Assembly (NCBI GenBank): GCA_022730455.1
Contig: DZDI01000010.1
Location: 1 to 40,454, forward strand
Source of the DNA: Phycisphaera mikurensis
GTDB taxonomy: Bacteria; Planctomycetota; Phycisphaerae; WQYP01
Length of the DNA stretch: 40,454 nt
Direction of reading: 5' to 3'
The notes below the pieces were generated by a model that made no database searches, was not told where the DNA came from, and saw only the letters and a list, made by a program, of their open reading frames with translations. Shown piece after piece: positions 1 through 9,057 of this stretch (within the stretch, counting starts at the first letter, position 1; every line of letters starts with the position of its first letter). Made by a program: the position numbers and the translations under genes.

Positions 1-102
1 AAAAAAAGTTGCCGCCTGATAAGCTTCATCCACAATATTTGACGGTAGCCCCGGGAACATACAATGACGACGAGCGACAAAGACCACGGCCCCTTAGCCC
101 CC

Positions 103-241
103 GCCCCGCAGGGTGTGCCGCAAACCCCACGTCTGCGGCGTTCTCGGACTCATCTTCACCAGAGTCGCCCTCGGCCCGTCGCCTTGTATCCGGGGCGTTT
201 CCGCCACATCGCTGTCTTGCTATTACTTGGACAGACTCCTA
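103..241 (+). repeat. Dispersed intergenic repeat, near-complete copy R1
   Basis: This segment matches the copy at about 26401-26523 in inverted orientation. By eye roughly 105 of about 124 aligned bases agree, with one indel. It ends with the shared terminus TTACTTGGACAGACTCCT. No transposase is encoded. The track ORFs at 9..281 and 64..411 lie over it and are artefacts of the repeat. It sits downstream of the convergent-facing lipoprotein gene and fills most of the first 260 bases, where I see no gene. Confidence 0.8.
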
Positions 242-261
242 TATCCTCCGGTTTGAACGCT

Positions 262-708
262 TCAGCGAGTTTTCAAATTAGCATTGAGTCTTGCCCGCAT
301 CTTCCGGGCATTATTAATGAGTTGCTGCTTCGGCAGCATTTTGACCGGCGGCACCACGAATGCCCATATTTTATGATCCTTAAATTCAACCGGCAGCAGC
401 GCCGCAAATAAATCCAGACCGTAGTATTGGAACCAAGGCCGGGCAGTCGTGCGGTGTGTGTGCAAATAATAATACTGGTATTTTGGGTCCGTTGCCGTGC
501 CGATATTTTTTTTACCGCGAATCCGGATGCCGTACGTCCCGTACCATTCAAAAGAGGTGGTCAGCGGAGTGGTACCCTTTTCAACATCATTAAGGTAAAC
601 CACAGATCCGGGTGGATCGGTCACAATGGTGATTGACCGCTCGACGCAGCCAGAGAGGCTCGATAAAGCAATTAAGGCGACCGGCAACAGGGCAAAACGC
701 TTATTCAT
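262..708 (-). CDS. PEGA-domain lipoprotein
   Basis: Predicted outer-membrane or periplasmic lipoprotein of 148 residues. The N-terminus is a short basic stretch, a hydrophobic segment and a lipobox LSGC with Cys21 as the lipidated residue. Residues about 26-65 (ITIVTDPPGSVVYLND onward, ending in an IRIRG strand) match the PEGA surface-domain pattern of short beta repeats with a PxGAxVxxN-like turn. The C-terminal half is aromatic-rich (WFQYYGLDLF) and then basic, with no domain I recognise. It lies 96 bp downstream of pyc on the same strand and could be cotranscribed, although the functions look unrelated. No strong Shine-Dalgarno is visible before the ATG. PEGA lipoproteins of this size are common in planctomycetes and their role is mostly unknown. 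Confidence 0.8.
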   Translation of the reverse strand: MNKRFALLPVALIALSSLSGCVERSITIVTDPPGSVVYLNDVEKGTTPLTTSFEWYGTYGIRIRGKKNIGTATDPKYQYYYLHTHRTTARPWFQYYGLDLFAALLPVEFKDHKIWAFVVPPVKMLPKQQLINNARKMRARLNANLKTR

Positions 709-804
709 CAGACGGATTTAACCATGAGCGTTGGTTTTACACAAATCAGCCCTGCGGCAACGCTCCACCGTCCGTCTCTCAACGAGTCCGGGAATGGCGG
801 TTGA

Positions 805-3800
805 CTATTCAAGCTCAATCAGCAAGTCGCCGGAGGCGACAATCGTGCCGGGGGGCGTCATGATTTTGGATATTTTGCCGTCCATAGGGCAATACGCGCT
901 TGTCTCCATCTTCATTGCCTCGATCGAGAGCAGCTTTTCCCCCTTGGCGATGGTCTGTCCCAGGCTAACGGCCATGGTTGAAATCTTGCCTGGCATGGGA
1001 GCACCGACATGCCGGGGATTGTCACGATCTGCTTTGGGCAGCGTGGTGCGTGATTTGCCGCTCAGTGATCGATCTTGAATCTTCGCTTCACGCGGTTGGC
1101 CGTTAAGTTCGAAGAAGATCGTTCGCATTCCGTCCGGATCTGCATCGCCGGATGTGATAAACTTAATCAGCATGGTTTTGCCCGGCTCTAATTCAACCGG
1201 CACTTCCACAAATGGCTGCAGCGGATAAAAGAAAGCCGTGGTCGGTAGCACGCTGACGTCATCAAACTGGCGGCGGAATTTTTCGAAGGCCGCAAAAACC
1301 TCGGGATACATCAGAAAGCCGGCCAGATCGGCATCGGCAGCCTCGCGATGAATTTTCTTTGACAGCTCCAGTCTCGCCTTTTCTAGATTAATCGGCCGCA
1401 GCCTGCTGCCGGGGCGTGTCGTAAATGGCTTGTCGCCGCGGAGAATAATTTTTTGCAATTTTCTGGGCCACCCACCGGGCGGTTGACCTAGGTCGCCGCG
1501 GAACATCTCAACCACACTTTTGGGGAAGTCAATATGGCGGGATTCATCGAGAATATCCGCCGGTTTGAGATTGTTGGTCACCATAAACAACGCCATGTCG
1601 CCCACGACCTTGCTTGAGGGTGTGACTTTGACAATATCACCAAACAACTGGTTGACATCGGCGTACATCCTGGTGATTTCGTTCCAGCGGTCGCCTAGTC
1701 CCAAACTGCGAGCCTGCACACGCAAATTGGTGTACTGGCCGCCCGGCATTTCATGCTGATACACCGACGCGGTGGTCGCAAGCATGCCTTCCTCAAAGGG
1801 CTGATAGAATCGCCGCACGGCCTCCCAATAATCGGACAGATCGGCCAGCACGGCGGAATCCAGGCCCGTGTCGCGGCTGGTATTGGTCAAGGCCGCCGCA
1901 AACGAATTCAGATTGGGTTGGCTGGTCATGCCACTCATGGGGCCAAAAGCACAATCGACAATCTGCACGCCCGCCTCCGCCGCCATTAACAGTGTCGCCG
2001 ACTGTACACCTGCCGTATCGTGGGTATGCAAAGCGATGGGCAGACCAATTTCTTGTCGCAGGACTTTGACCAAAACTTTAGCCGCGGGTGGTTTCAGCAG
2101 GCCGGCCATGTCTTTAATGGCCAGTATATGGGCACCCATTTTTTCTAACTCTTTTGCCATTTTAACGTAGTAGGCGAGCGAGTATTTTTTGCGGCTTGGA
2201 TTGAGGATGTCGCCGGTGTAGCACACGGCCGCTTCACAAATGGCCCCGGCTTCATTGACGGCATCCATCGCCACTCGCATGTTGCGTGCCCAATTTAACG
2301 AATCAAAAATGCGGAAAATATCAATCCCGTGGGCGGCCGCGGTTTTAACAAAAAATTTTACGACATTGTCGGGATAATTGGTATAACCTACGGCATTGCT
2401 GGCCCGCAGCAACATCTGGAATAATATGTTAGGTGCCGCCTGTCGCAATTGAGCCAGCCGCTCCCATGGGTCTTCATGCAGAAATCGCATGGCGCTGTCA
2501 AAGGTGGCACCACCCCACATTTCAAGGCTGAAAATGCCCGGCGCTCGCCGTGCCATGGCCGCCGCCGCGGGCAGCATATCAATGGTGCGCATCCGCGTGG
2601 CCAGCAGACTTTGATGGGCGTCGCGCATGGTGGTGTCCGTTACCAACACGGCCTTGGACGCCATCAGTGACTGGCAATAGGTTCTGGCACCAAGTCTCCT
2701 GAATTCATCGCGCGATCCTGTCGGCAGCGGCTGGCTGCTTGCCGATACCAGCGGCGGCGGGGGCGTCATCAGCGACAAATCAGGGATCTTTTTTACCTCC
2801 GGGGCGCCATTGACAATGACCTCACCGAGATAGGTGAGTAATTTGGAAGCCCGATCACGTCGTGTAGAAAAGCGGAACAGGGACGGTGTGGTATCGATCA
2901 GGGTGGTGACGGCTCGGCCTGCGGCAAAATCGGGGTGCCTGACCACGTTTTCCAAAAAGGGAATGTTGGTCTTTACACCGCGCACCCGGAATTCTGATAG
3001 TGCCCGCAGCGACCGGCTGATAGACTCTTCCAGCGTAGGGGCAAAACAGGTCAGTTTCACCAGCAGCGAATCAAAGTAAGGCGTAATCACCGCTCCGGCA
3101 TACGCTGTGCCGCCGTCCAGCCGCACACCAAAGCCTGCAGGAGAGCGGTAACTCGATATACGGCCGTAGTCCGGGGTAAATTGGTTCGCGGCATCTTCCG
3201 TCGTGATCCGGCACTGCAAAGCCACACCACGGTACGTCATATCCGGCTGCCGGGGAATATCCAGCGGCGGTTCATGCAGATGACAGCCCTGGGCCACGAG
3301 AATCTGTGATCGCACCAGATCAATGCCGGTGATGATTTCCGTAACAGTGTGCTCCACTTGGATGCGCGGATTGACTTCAATAAAGAAAAATTCATTTGTG
3401 TCGATGTCCACCAGAAATTCCACGGTTCCGGCGTTGCAGTAATTCACTTCGCGTCCGATGCGGACGGCAGTATCGCATATCTGTTGTCGCAGCGCTGGAT
3501 CAAGCCCGACACTGGGGGCGAGTTCCACCACTTTTTGATGCCGCCGCTGCACGCTGCAATCACGTTCAAAGAGATGCACCAAATTGCCATGGCTGTCGCC
3601 GAGCAATTGCACTTCAATGTGCTTGGCGCGGGTGATGTAGCGCTCCAGAAACACTTCTGACTTGCCAAACGCGCCGCCGGCTTCACGCTGTGCCTCATCC
3701 AACTTAGCCGCGAGCTCGACAGGCTTATGCACGACGCGCATGCCGCGGCCACCACCACCGAAGCTGGCTTTTATGATCAGTGGAAAACCAATCTCGCGGG

Positions 3801-4242
3801 CCATTTTTTTTATGACCGCAGGATCACTTATACCGTCCTGCGTGCCGGGAAGCACCGGAGCACCGGCCCGCTTGGCAATTCTCCGTGCAGCGGTTTTGTC
3901 GCCAAAGCTCTTGAGCATCTCCGGCGTCGGGCCTATGAATGTGATGCCGGCGTCGCCGCACGCCTGCGCAAAATCGGCGTTCTCTGACAAAAACCCATAG
4001 CCTGGATGGATGGCATCGACCTCGTGCGCTTTAGCCAATTCAATGATCGACGGGATATCGAGATAATTTTTTACCGGAGCATCGGGCCCTCCAATCTGGT
4101 AACTCTCATCCGCTTTAAACCGGTGGAGAGAATAGCGATCTTCATGCGAATAAATGGCGACCGTCCGCAATCCCAATTCTGTCGCTGCCCGCATGACACG
4201 GATGGCTATTTCGCTTCGATTGGCGACGAGCAACTTATGCAT
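805..4242 (-). CDS. pyc: Pyruvate carboxylase
   Basis: Carboxylates pyruvate to oxaloacetate using ATP and bicarbonate, a biotin-dependent anaplerotic step in the cytosol. Full-length single-chain form of 1145 residues. Biotin carboxylase domain about 1-450: KLLVANRSEIAIR start, ATP-grasp glycine loop FGGGGRGMR, RDCSVQRRHQK, and FIEVNPRIQVEH. Carboxyltransferase TIM barrel about 530-800: DTTMRDAHQSLLATRMRT, the expected metal/carbamylated-lysine motif AIKDMAG, and metal-binding HTHDTAG. A PYC/OADA domain with PGGQYTNL follows. The C-terminal biotinyl domain has EAMKMET, with the biotin acceptor near Lys1111. The track starts at a TTG at 4248. I prefer ATG 4242, which has AAGGAA nine bases upstream and gives MHKLLVANRSEIAIR. 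The gene diverges from glgP and is near PPDK, which acts on the same metabolite. Identification is secure. Confidence 0.97.
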   Translation of the reverse strand: MHKLLVANRSEIAIRVMRAATELGLRTVAIYSHEDRYSLHRFKADESYQIGGPDAPVKNYLDIPSIIELAKAHEVDAIHPGYGFLSENADFAQACGDAGITFIGPTPEMLKSFGDKTAARRIAKRAGAPVLPGTQDGISDPAVIKKMAREIGFPLIIKASFGGGGRGMRVVHKPVELAAKLDEAQREAGGAFGKSEVFLERYITRAKHIEVQLLGDSHGNLVHLFERDCSVQRRHQKVVELAPSVGLDPALRQQICDTAVRIGREVNYCNAGTVEFLVDIDTNEFFFIEVNPRIQVEHTVTEIITGIDLVRSQILVAQGCHLHEPPLDIPRQPDMTYRGVALQCRITTEDAANQFTPDYGRISSYRSPAGFGVRLDGGTAYAGAVITPYFDSLLVKLTCFAPTLEESISRSLRALSEFRVRGVKTNIPFLENVVRHPDFAAGRAVTTLIDTTPSLFRFSTRRDRASKLLTYLGEVIVNGAPEVKKIPDLSLMTPPPPLVSASSQPLPTGSRDEFRRLGARTYCQSLMASKAVLVTDTTMRDAHQSLLATRMRTIDMLPAAAAMARRAPGIFSLEMWGGATFDSAMRFLHEDPWERLAQLRQAAPNILFQMLLRASNAVGYTNYPDNVVKFFVKTAAAHGIDIFRIFDSLNWARNMRVAMDAVNEAGAICEAAVCYTGDILNPSRKKYSLAYYVKMAKELEKMGAHILAIKDMAGLLKPPAAKVLVKVLRQEIGLPIALHTHDTAGVQSATLLMAAEAGVQIVDCAFGPMSGMTSQPNLNSFAAALTNTSRDTGLDSAVLADLSDYWEAVRRFYQPFEEGMLATTASVYQHEMPGGQYTNLRVQARSLGLGDRWNEITRMYADVNQLFGDIVKVTPSSKVVGDMALFMVTNNLKPADILDESRHIDFPKSVVEMFRGDLGQPPGGWPRKLQKIILRGDKPFTTRPGSRLRPINLEKARLELSKKIHREAADADLAGFLMYPEVFAAFEKFRRQFDDVSVLPTTAFFYPLQPFVEVPVELEPGKTMLIKFITSGDADPDGMRTIFFELNGQPREAKIQDRSLSGKSRTTLPKADRDNPRHVGAPMPGKISTMAVSLGQTIAKGEKLLSIEAMKMETSAYCPMDGKISKIMTPPGTIVASGDLLIELE

Positions 4243-4305
4243 AATCAAAAATTCCTTTTTTCAACCCAATCACGAAATTCATCCCGGCCATATACCCGAA
4301 TGACG

Positions 4306-4319
4306 CTTGGACAGACTCC
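4306..4319 (+). repeat. Short fragment of dispersed repeat (terminus only), R2
   Basis: Contains CTTGGACAGACTCC, identical to the terminus shared by R1, R4 and (with one change) R6. It is too short to stand alone; the call rests on the exact match to the family end and the intergenic position. Confidence 0.4.
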
Positions 4320-4646
4320 CAGGCGGCGATCCACCGGGTGAGAGGTCTCAAGCCTCCCGCCTGCCCCGTTGTCGCTTCGCGCTTGCACCCATACACCCCT
4401 CTCACTATCCATCTTTTGGAGCACCACCTCGCCGTTAATGTAATCGATTTGGCCTGCTGCGCAAATAGCGTGCATGTGAAAATATTAACTGTAGACTGCC
4501 GTGCCCCACGGCGATGGAAACGGGGCTTTGGCGGAGGACGGCGCGCTATCGGTTGTGACACCGTACGCCTTGCGCCGCACAGACACAGACTGGCCCGATT
4601 TAATTTTGCGAAACTGCGAGTGTTTGGGGGTATCGGGATACTATTT

Positions 4647-4676
4647 TTAGACGTAGCAAAGAATTCAGCCTATACT
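4647..4676 (+). promoter_or_regulatory. Candidate sigma70-type promoter for glgP
   Basis: A good -10 element TATACT at 4671-4676 lies 18 bases after a weak -35 TTAGAC at 4647-4652. Transcription would begin about 4683 and give a leader that includes the small upstream ORF. The -35 is poor, so this is tentative. Confidence 0.35.
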
Positions 4677-4706
4677 GCCGATAAGTCTGGCCGAAGGAGT
4701 AAACGG

Positions 4707-4784
4707 ATGGGGATTTTTGTTTACGCCAAAAGGAGTTGCTATGTCCACTGTTCATCAGTTTGTGGTAGTACCGGCCGTACCTGA
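4707..4784 (+). CDS. Possible upstream small ORF (25 aa) overlapping glgP start
   Basis: ATG 4707 has AAGGAG seven bases upstream and opens a 25-codon frame (MGIFVYAKRSCY...) that ends at 4784, inside the glgP coding region in another frame. The glgP Shine-Dalgarno lies inside this small ORF. It may be a leader peptide that couples or modulates glgP translation, or a chance duplication of the ribosome-binding site. No homologue is known to me. Confidence 0.25.
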   Translation: MGIFVYAKRSCYVHCSSVCGSTGRT

Positions 4785-7293
4785 AAGCCTTTCTGCATTA
4801 CATGACCTGGCTTACAACATCTGGTCGTTGTGGAAATATGACGCCGTTAGTCTTTTCAATCGGCTGGATCCAGATTTATGGGAGAAGACCGACCATAATC
4901 CCGTCGCTTTGCTTAATTTGGTTGGCCAGGAAAAGCTGCAGGCGGCCGCACTGGATGACGGCTTCCTGGCTCACTACAACCGCGTGGTGACGGATTTTCG
5001 TTATTACATGCAGGTGCCTACTTGGTTCAGCCTCAATCATCCGGGAAGCAAGGCCCAAATAGCCTATTTCTCGGCTGAATATGGCCTCCATGAATCTTTG
5101 CCCATTTATTCGGGCGGCTTGGGCGTCCTGTCCGGCGATCATATGAAAAGTGCCAGCGAACTCGGACTTCCTCTGGTTGGCGTGGGGCTTCTCTATCGGG
5201 ATGGGTATTTTCACCAGCGTCTGAATCCTGACGGTTGGCAACAGGAACTTAATCCTCAAAATAATTTCTTTTCCATGCCTCTGAAACTCTGTGTCGGCCC
5301 CGATCAGCAACCGGTTCGCACTTTCGTGGACTTGCCCGGTTCGCGCGTCAATATTCAGGTTTGGAAGATCATGGTGGGGCGCGTCACCATCTACGCCATG
5401 GACACTAATGTGCCCGATAACCGCCCAGAAGATCGTGAGATTACGGCTCGACTCTACGGCGGCGATCAAGAAATGCGTATGCGCCAGGAAATCGTGCTTG
5501 GCATCGGCGGCATCCGGACCCTCGCTGCGCTGGGCATCAAGCCGACGGTTTGCCATATGAACGAAGGGCATTCAGCCTTCCTCGCGCTGGAGCGGTGCCG
5601 GGTGCTGATGGAAGAGGGCAAAATGTCATTTGCGGAAGCCCGCGAACTTGTCGCCGCCAGCAACGCCTTTACAACGCACACGCCGGTACCAGCGGGCAAC
5701 GATCATTTCCCGCGTGAAATGATTGAGCATTATTTCGCTGGTTATTACTCAAAGCTGGGCATCTCAATGGATGAACTGCTGGACCTGGGGCGCATCAATC
5801 CCGCCGACACGCATGAGGGGTTTGGCATGACGACGCTTGCACTCCGCATGGCATGGCACTGCAATGGTGTGAGCAAACTCCACGGTGAAGTGTCGCGGCA
5901 TATGTGGCAGCGAATCTGGCCTGAGGTACCGCCGCAGGAAATTCCTATCACTCACATTACCAATGGTGTCCACACCCAATCGTGGATTTCGGAAGGGTCT
6001 GCCCGGTTGTACCAGGAATACCTAGGTGCCAACTGGCTTGAACGCCCGGCTGACCACAGCGTGTGGATACGAACCGACAAAATTCCCGATTCTGAACTCT
6101 GGCGCGTGCATGAGCGGCGCAAAGAACGCCTCATCGGTTTCGTTCGTCAGCGCTTCGGGGACCAAATGAGACGCAGCGGTGCCGTGGCGGTGGAAATCGG
6201 GCGAATTGACGAATTGCTCAATCCTCGAATACTCTTGATTGGCTTCGCTCGGCGGTTCGCGACCTACAAACGTGCCACGCTTCTGCTTCGTAACATTGAC
6301 CGACTGCTGAAATTATTGCGCGATACCGAACGCCCGGTGAATTTTCTTTTTGCGGGCAAGGCCCATCCGCGCGATGATGGCGGCAAGCACTTTATTCAGG
6401 ATATTTATCGTTTTTCGCAGCGTGAAGATGTGCGCGGACGCATCTTCTTCCTTGAAGATTATAATATTGATATCGCCCGCCACATGACTCAGGGTGTCGA
6501 TGTGTGGATGAACACGCCGCGCCGACCCATGGAAGCTTCCGGTACCAGCGGTATGAAAGCGGCAATTAACGGCGTGCTCAATTTGAGCATTCTCGATGGC
6601 TGGTGGTGCGAGGCCTACGACGGTGAAAACGGCTGGGCTATCGGCAGTGGTGAAGATTACGGTAACGATGACTATCAGGATGACATTGAATCGCGGCGTC
6701 TCTTTGATATCATCGAAAAGTCGGTCGTACCGCTCTACTACGATCGCAGCCTTGACGGCCTGCCTCGCGGTTGGATCAAACGGATGAAAAACTCCATCCG
6801 CACCATTTGCCCGGTCTTTAATACCAACCGCATGGTGCAGGAATACACGGATAAATTCTATACCCCTGCCGATGCGGCCTTCTGGCAGCTTGGCCAAGGG
6901 CACGGGGCCGGTGCTTCGGCATTGGCGGATTGGCGTCGGAAGATGCGCGACAATTGGAGCGGTGTGCAAGTTCGTGACATTCAGGCGCACATCGATGGTG
7001 TGGTTAAGGCCGGTGAAAGCGTCAAGGTGTACGCAACTGCTGTTTTGGGTGATATCCCGCCGGACCATGTTCGCGTTGAACTTTACTACGGGCCTATCGG
7101 CGCTTCCGGCACCATCCAAAAAGCCAGCGTGCAGGGAATGGCAATGGGAGCCGCCATTGAGAACGGCGTTTATCAGTACGTCGGTGCAATCCGTGCAGCG
7201 GATTGCGGGCAACAGGGCTATGCGGTGCGTATTGTGCCTGAAAACCCCAATATTGACCTGCGTTTAGAGCCGCAGCTTATTCGTTGGGGCTAA
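4741..7293 (+). CDS. glgP: Alpha-glucan (glycogen/maltodextrin) phosphorylase, GT35
   Basis: Phosphorolyses alpha-1,4-glucan to glucose 1-phosphate with pyridoxal phosphate. 850 residues. The N-terminal DUF3417-like segment (ALHDLAYNIWSLWKYDA) marks the short 'alpha-glucan family phosphorylase' subgroup rather than the E. coli GlgP/MalP type. The body contains AYFSAEYGLHESLPIYSGG, then HMNEGHSAF, then HTPVPAGND. The PLP site EASGTSGMKAAINGVLN places the Schiff-base lysine at about Lys606. The track frame opens at a TTG (4717). I chose ATG 4741 because AAAAGGAG ends five bases upstream and the protein then starts MSTVHQFVVVP. Expression may be affected by the upstream small ORF. With pyc and PPDK nearby, the region handles glycogen-derived carbon and the PEP/pyruvate node. 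Confidence 0.95.
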   Translation: MSTVHQFVVVPAVPESLSALHDLAYNIWSLWKYDAVSLFNRLDPDLWEKTDHNPVALLNLVGQEKLQAAALDDGFLAHYNRVVTDFRYYMQVPTWFSLNHPGSKAQIAYFSAEYGLHESLPIYSGGLGVLSGDHMKSASELGLPLVGVGLLYRDGYFHQRLNPDGWQQELNPQNNFFSMPLKLCVGPDQQPVRTFVDLPGSRVNIQVWKIMVGRVTIYAMDTNVPDNRPEDREITARLYGGDQEMRMRQEIVLGIGGIRTLAALGIKPTVCHMNEGHSAFLALERCRVLMEEGKMSFAEARELVAASNAFTTHTPVPAGNDHFPREMIEHYFAGYYSKLGISMDELLDLGRINPADTHEGFGMTTLALRMAWHCNGVSKLHGEVSRHMWQRIWPEVPPQEIPITHITNGVHTQSWISEGSARLYQEYLGANWLERPADHSVWIRTDKIPDSELWRVHERRKERLIGFVRQRFGDQMRRSGAVAVEIGRIDELLNPRILLIGFARRFATYKRATLLLRNIDRLLKLLRDTERPVNFLFAGKAHPRDDGGKHFIQDIYRFSQREDVRGRIFFLEDYNIDIARHMTQGVDVWMNTPRRPMEASGTSGMKAAINGVLNLSILDGWWCEAYDGENGWAIGSGEDYGNDDYQDDIESRRLFDIIEKSVVPLYYDRSLDGLPRGWIKRMKNSIRTICPVFNTNRMVQEYTDKFYTPADAAFWQLGQGHGAGASALADWRRKMRDNWSGVQVRDIQAHIDGVVKAGESVKVYATAVLGDIPPDHVRVELYYGPIGASGTIQKASVQGMAMGAAIENGVYQYVGAIRAADCGQQGYAVRIVPENPNIDLRLEPQLIRWG

Positions 7294-7397
7294 GAGTCTG
7301 TCCAAGTAATAACAGAGCTGCGATGTGCAGCAAACACCTCGTCTGCGGCGTTCTCGGGCCTCGACGACTCATCTTCACCAGGAGTCTGTCCAAGTAA
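7294..7397 (+). repeat. Rearranged copy of dispersed repeat, R3
   Basis: Starts with GAGTCTGTCCAAGTAATA immediately after the glgP stop codon (the repeat terminus in forward sense). It then carries the inner part of the repeat (GCAAACACCTCGTCTGCGGC, TTCTCGG, ACTCATCTTCACCAG) in the opposite sense and ends with a second GAGTCTGTCCAAGTAA. Relative to R1 and R5 it is therefore internally inverted, with the terminus present twice as a direct repeat. No gene is seen between glgP and the next CDS. Confidence 0.75.
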
Positions 7398-7494
7398 GGG
7401 ACCGTCGATGGACTGCGAGCATGCCCAATATGCAGCGAATGTGTGTGGCGATAGTGCCCATAATTTTTGATTTCATATTGGAGGACTAAACCTG

Positions 7495-8829
7495 ATGCCC
7501 CGAGTGTGTGTGGTTGTGGTGGCGGGATTTGATCTCAAAATGCAGGCGCAGATTGGGCCGCGGCTTAGATCGCTGGCATATCAAGCATCGCTCGAACCTG
7601 TTTTTCCGTCGGTTACCTCAACTTTTCAGGCCAGTTTGACAACGGGTCGTTCCGTTGCGGACCACGGCATCATCTGCAACGGACTCTATACCCGGCGCGA
7701 ACCGAATGTGCACCACCTGCTGGATCAGGATAGTTATCCGGAGTTCAGGCGCGAAGTAAGTTTTTGGGAGCAGTCGAGCCAGCTTGTCAATGTACCCAGG
7801 TTTTGGTCGACGTGGGGTATTAAAACCTCAATGCTTTTTTTTCAGCAATCCATTGGCGACACCGCCGACATCGTGCTGACGCCCAAGCCCACCCATACAC
7901 CTGATGGCCGAACCGTCAGTTCGTGCTGGGCCAGGCCTGACGCTCTGTACCAGACCCTGGTCGGTGATATCGGCCCGTTTCCATTGCATCATTACTGGGG
8001 GCCGATAGCAGGGCTGCCCGCGTCGCAGTGGATCGGCAATGCTGCTGCCCGCATCTGGGAACTTGAAAGGCCTGACCTGCAGTTCGTCTATATACCGCAT
8101 CTGGATTACAACTTGCAGCGGCTTGGGCCCGGTGCTCCATCCATAGGCCAGGACGTTCGCCAACTCGATGCCATTCTTGAACCTCTCATCAGCACGGTGT
8201 GGAAAAGCGAAGGCAAAATGCTGGTCATCGGAGATTACGGTTTGTGCGATGTACAAGCCGCGGCAGCTCCCAATTTGGCGCTTCGTCGGGCCGGTTTATT
8301 AAAAACCATCCGCGACGGTGACGGAAAATTGCTTGTCGATCATGCCACCAGCCAGGCTTTCGTCATGGTGGATCATCAGGTGGGATTTCTCTACGCTGCT
8401 CCATCTGCATTGGAATCCGCCATCAGCGTATTGCGCTCCCTGACGGGCGTGAATCAGATTGTTGAGAAAGGCGGTCTTGCCGCACTTGGTGTGGATACGC
8501 CGCGGGCTGGCGATGCGGTTCTTCTTTCTGAACCGGATCAATGGTTTATGCACGATTGGTGGGAAAGTGATGACGAAAAGCCGGCGTGGCAATTTTCTGT
8601 CGATATTCACCGCAAGCCCGGCTACGATCCACGGGAGCTTTTCTTCGCGGGCGGCAAACCCGGAAAAGCGATCGCGCAGGATTCTCTGCAAGTGCGAGGA
8701 TCGCACGGCTTGGCTGGTGCTCACCCGGCCCAATCGCCGGCGGTTTGTTCCGACATCTATCTATATCCTCGACGATACCGCGTAGCCGATCTGCCGGGCG
8801 TTATTCGCAGCGCGTTAGCCGTCAAATAG
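7495..8829 (+). CDS. Alkaline-phosphatase-superfamily / type I phosphodiesterase-like protein with degenerate metal site
   Basis: Member of the nucleotide pyrophosphatase/phosphodiesterase fold, 444 residues. Nucleophile region FPSVTSTFQASLTTG keeps the catalytic Thr (about Thr41), followed by DHGIICNGLY. The C-terminal RGSHG keeps one metal histidine. Several other canonical zinc ligands are changed. The first Asp (normally xxDG) is Ala in VVVVAGF. The DxxxH motif is DYNLQ (His to Gln), and the Asp-His pair reads GDYG (His to Tyr). From memory, the cyanobacterial phosphodiesterase-like proteins of ebo-type clusters share these HLDYxLQ, xEYG and VDIHRKPGYDP features, but no other ebo genes are visible here. 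GGAGG ten bases before ATG 7495 supports the start. Substrate unknown; activity may be altered or lost. It lies between glgP and ppdK on the same strand. Confidence 0.8.
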   Translation: MPRVCVVVVAGFDLKMQAQIGPRLRSLAYQASLEPVFPSVTSTFQASLTTGRSVADHGIICNGLYTRREPNVHHLLDQDSYPEFRREVSFWEQSSQLVNVPRFWSTWGIKTSMLFFQQSIGDTADIVLTPKPTHTPDGRTVSSCWARPDALYQTLVGDIGPFPLHHYWGPIAGLPASQWIGNAAARIWELERPDLQFVYIPHLDYNLQRLGPGAPSIGQDVRQLDAILEPLISTVWKSEGKMLVIGDYGLCDVQAAAAPNLALRRAGLLKTIRDGDGKLLVDHATSQAFVMVDHQVGFLYAAPSALESAISVLRSLTGVNQIVEKGGLAALGVDTPRAGDAVLLSEPDQWFMHDWWESDDEKPAWQFSVDIHRKPGYDPRELFFAGGKPGKAIAQDSLQVRGSHGLAGAHPAQSPAVCSDIYLYPRRYRVADLPGVIRSALAVK

Positions 8830-9057
8830 GTTCCGATGCCATGCTGAGCCGTCGGAAGAAATTTTCGAAAGCCTAGTTCAGCCGTGTCAAACCTGGAGGG
8901 CCTTGGGCCTGTTGATGTATTGACTCTCTCCAGCGGCCATTTATACTGCACCGTTCGGTTTGGCCCGGTGGATTGTGCTACCGGTTATGGCGGCTTTGCG
9001 TCCAGTCGCCAGCGCTTAAGTACTTTTTTTGTATTGGGATGCAGCGGAGGTTTTTCT

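Larger units (their letters stand above)
4243..4740. other. Divergent intergenic region between pyc and glgP
   Basis: About 490 bases with no convincing gene except a possible small upstream ORF at its right end. The track ORFs 4235..4561, 4245..4475 and 4338..4784 are low-complexity shadows. It holds a 14-base fragment of the dispersed repeat near 4306-4319, a candidate promoter at 4647-4676 reading toward glgP, and presumably the pyc promoter on the other strand, which I could not pin down. Confidence 0.6.

Noticed and set aside
4235-4561. 108-aa minus-strand ORF between pyc and glgP
   Set aside because: No domain; it overlaps the pyc start and the repeat fragment, and the composition is typical of non-coding GC-rich DNA.
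8884-9057. 58-residue N-terminal extension of PPDK in the ORF track
   Set aside because: GTG 9058 has a strong GGAGG and the family N-terminus. The extension is not PPDK-like.
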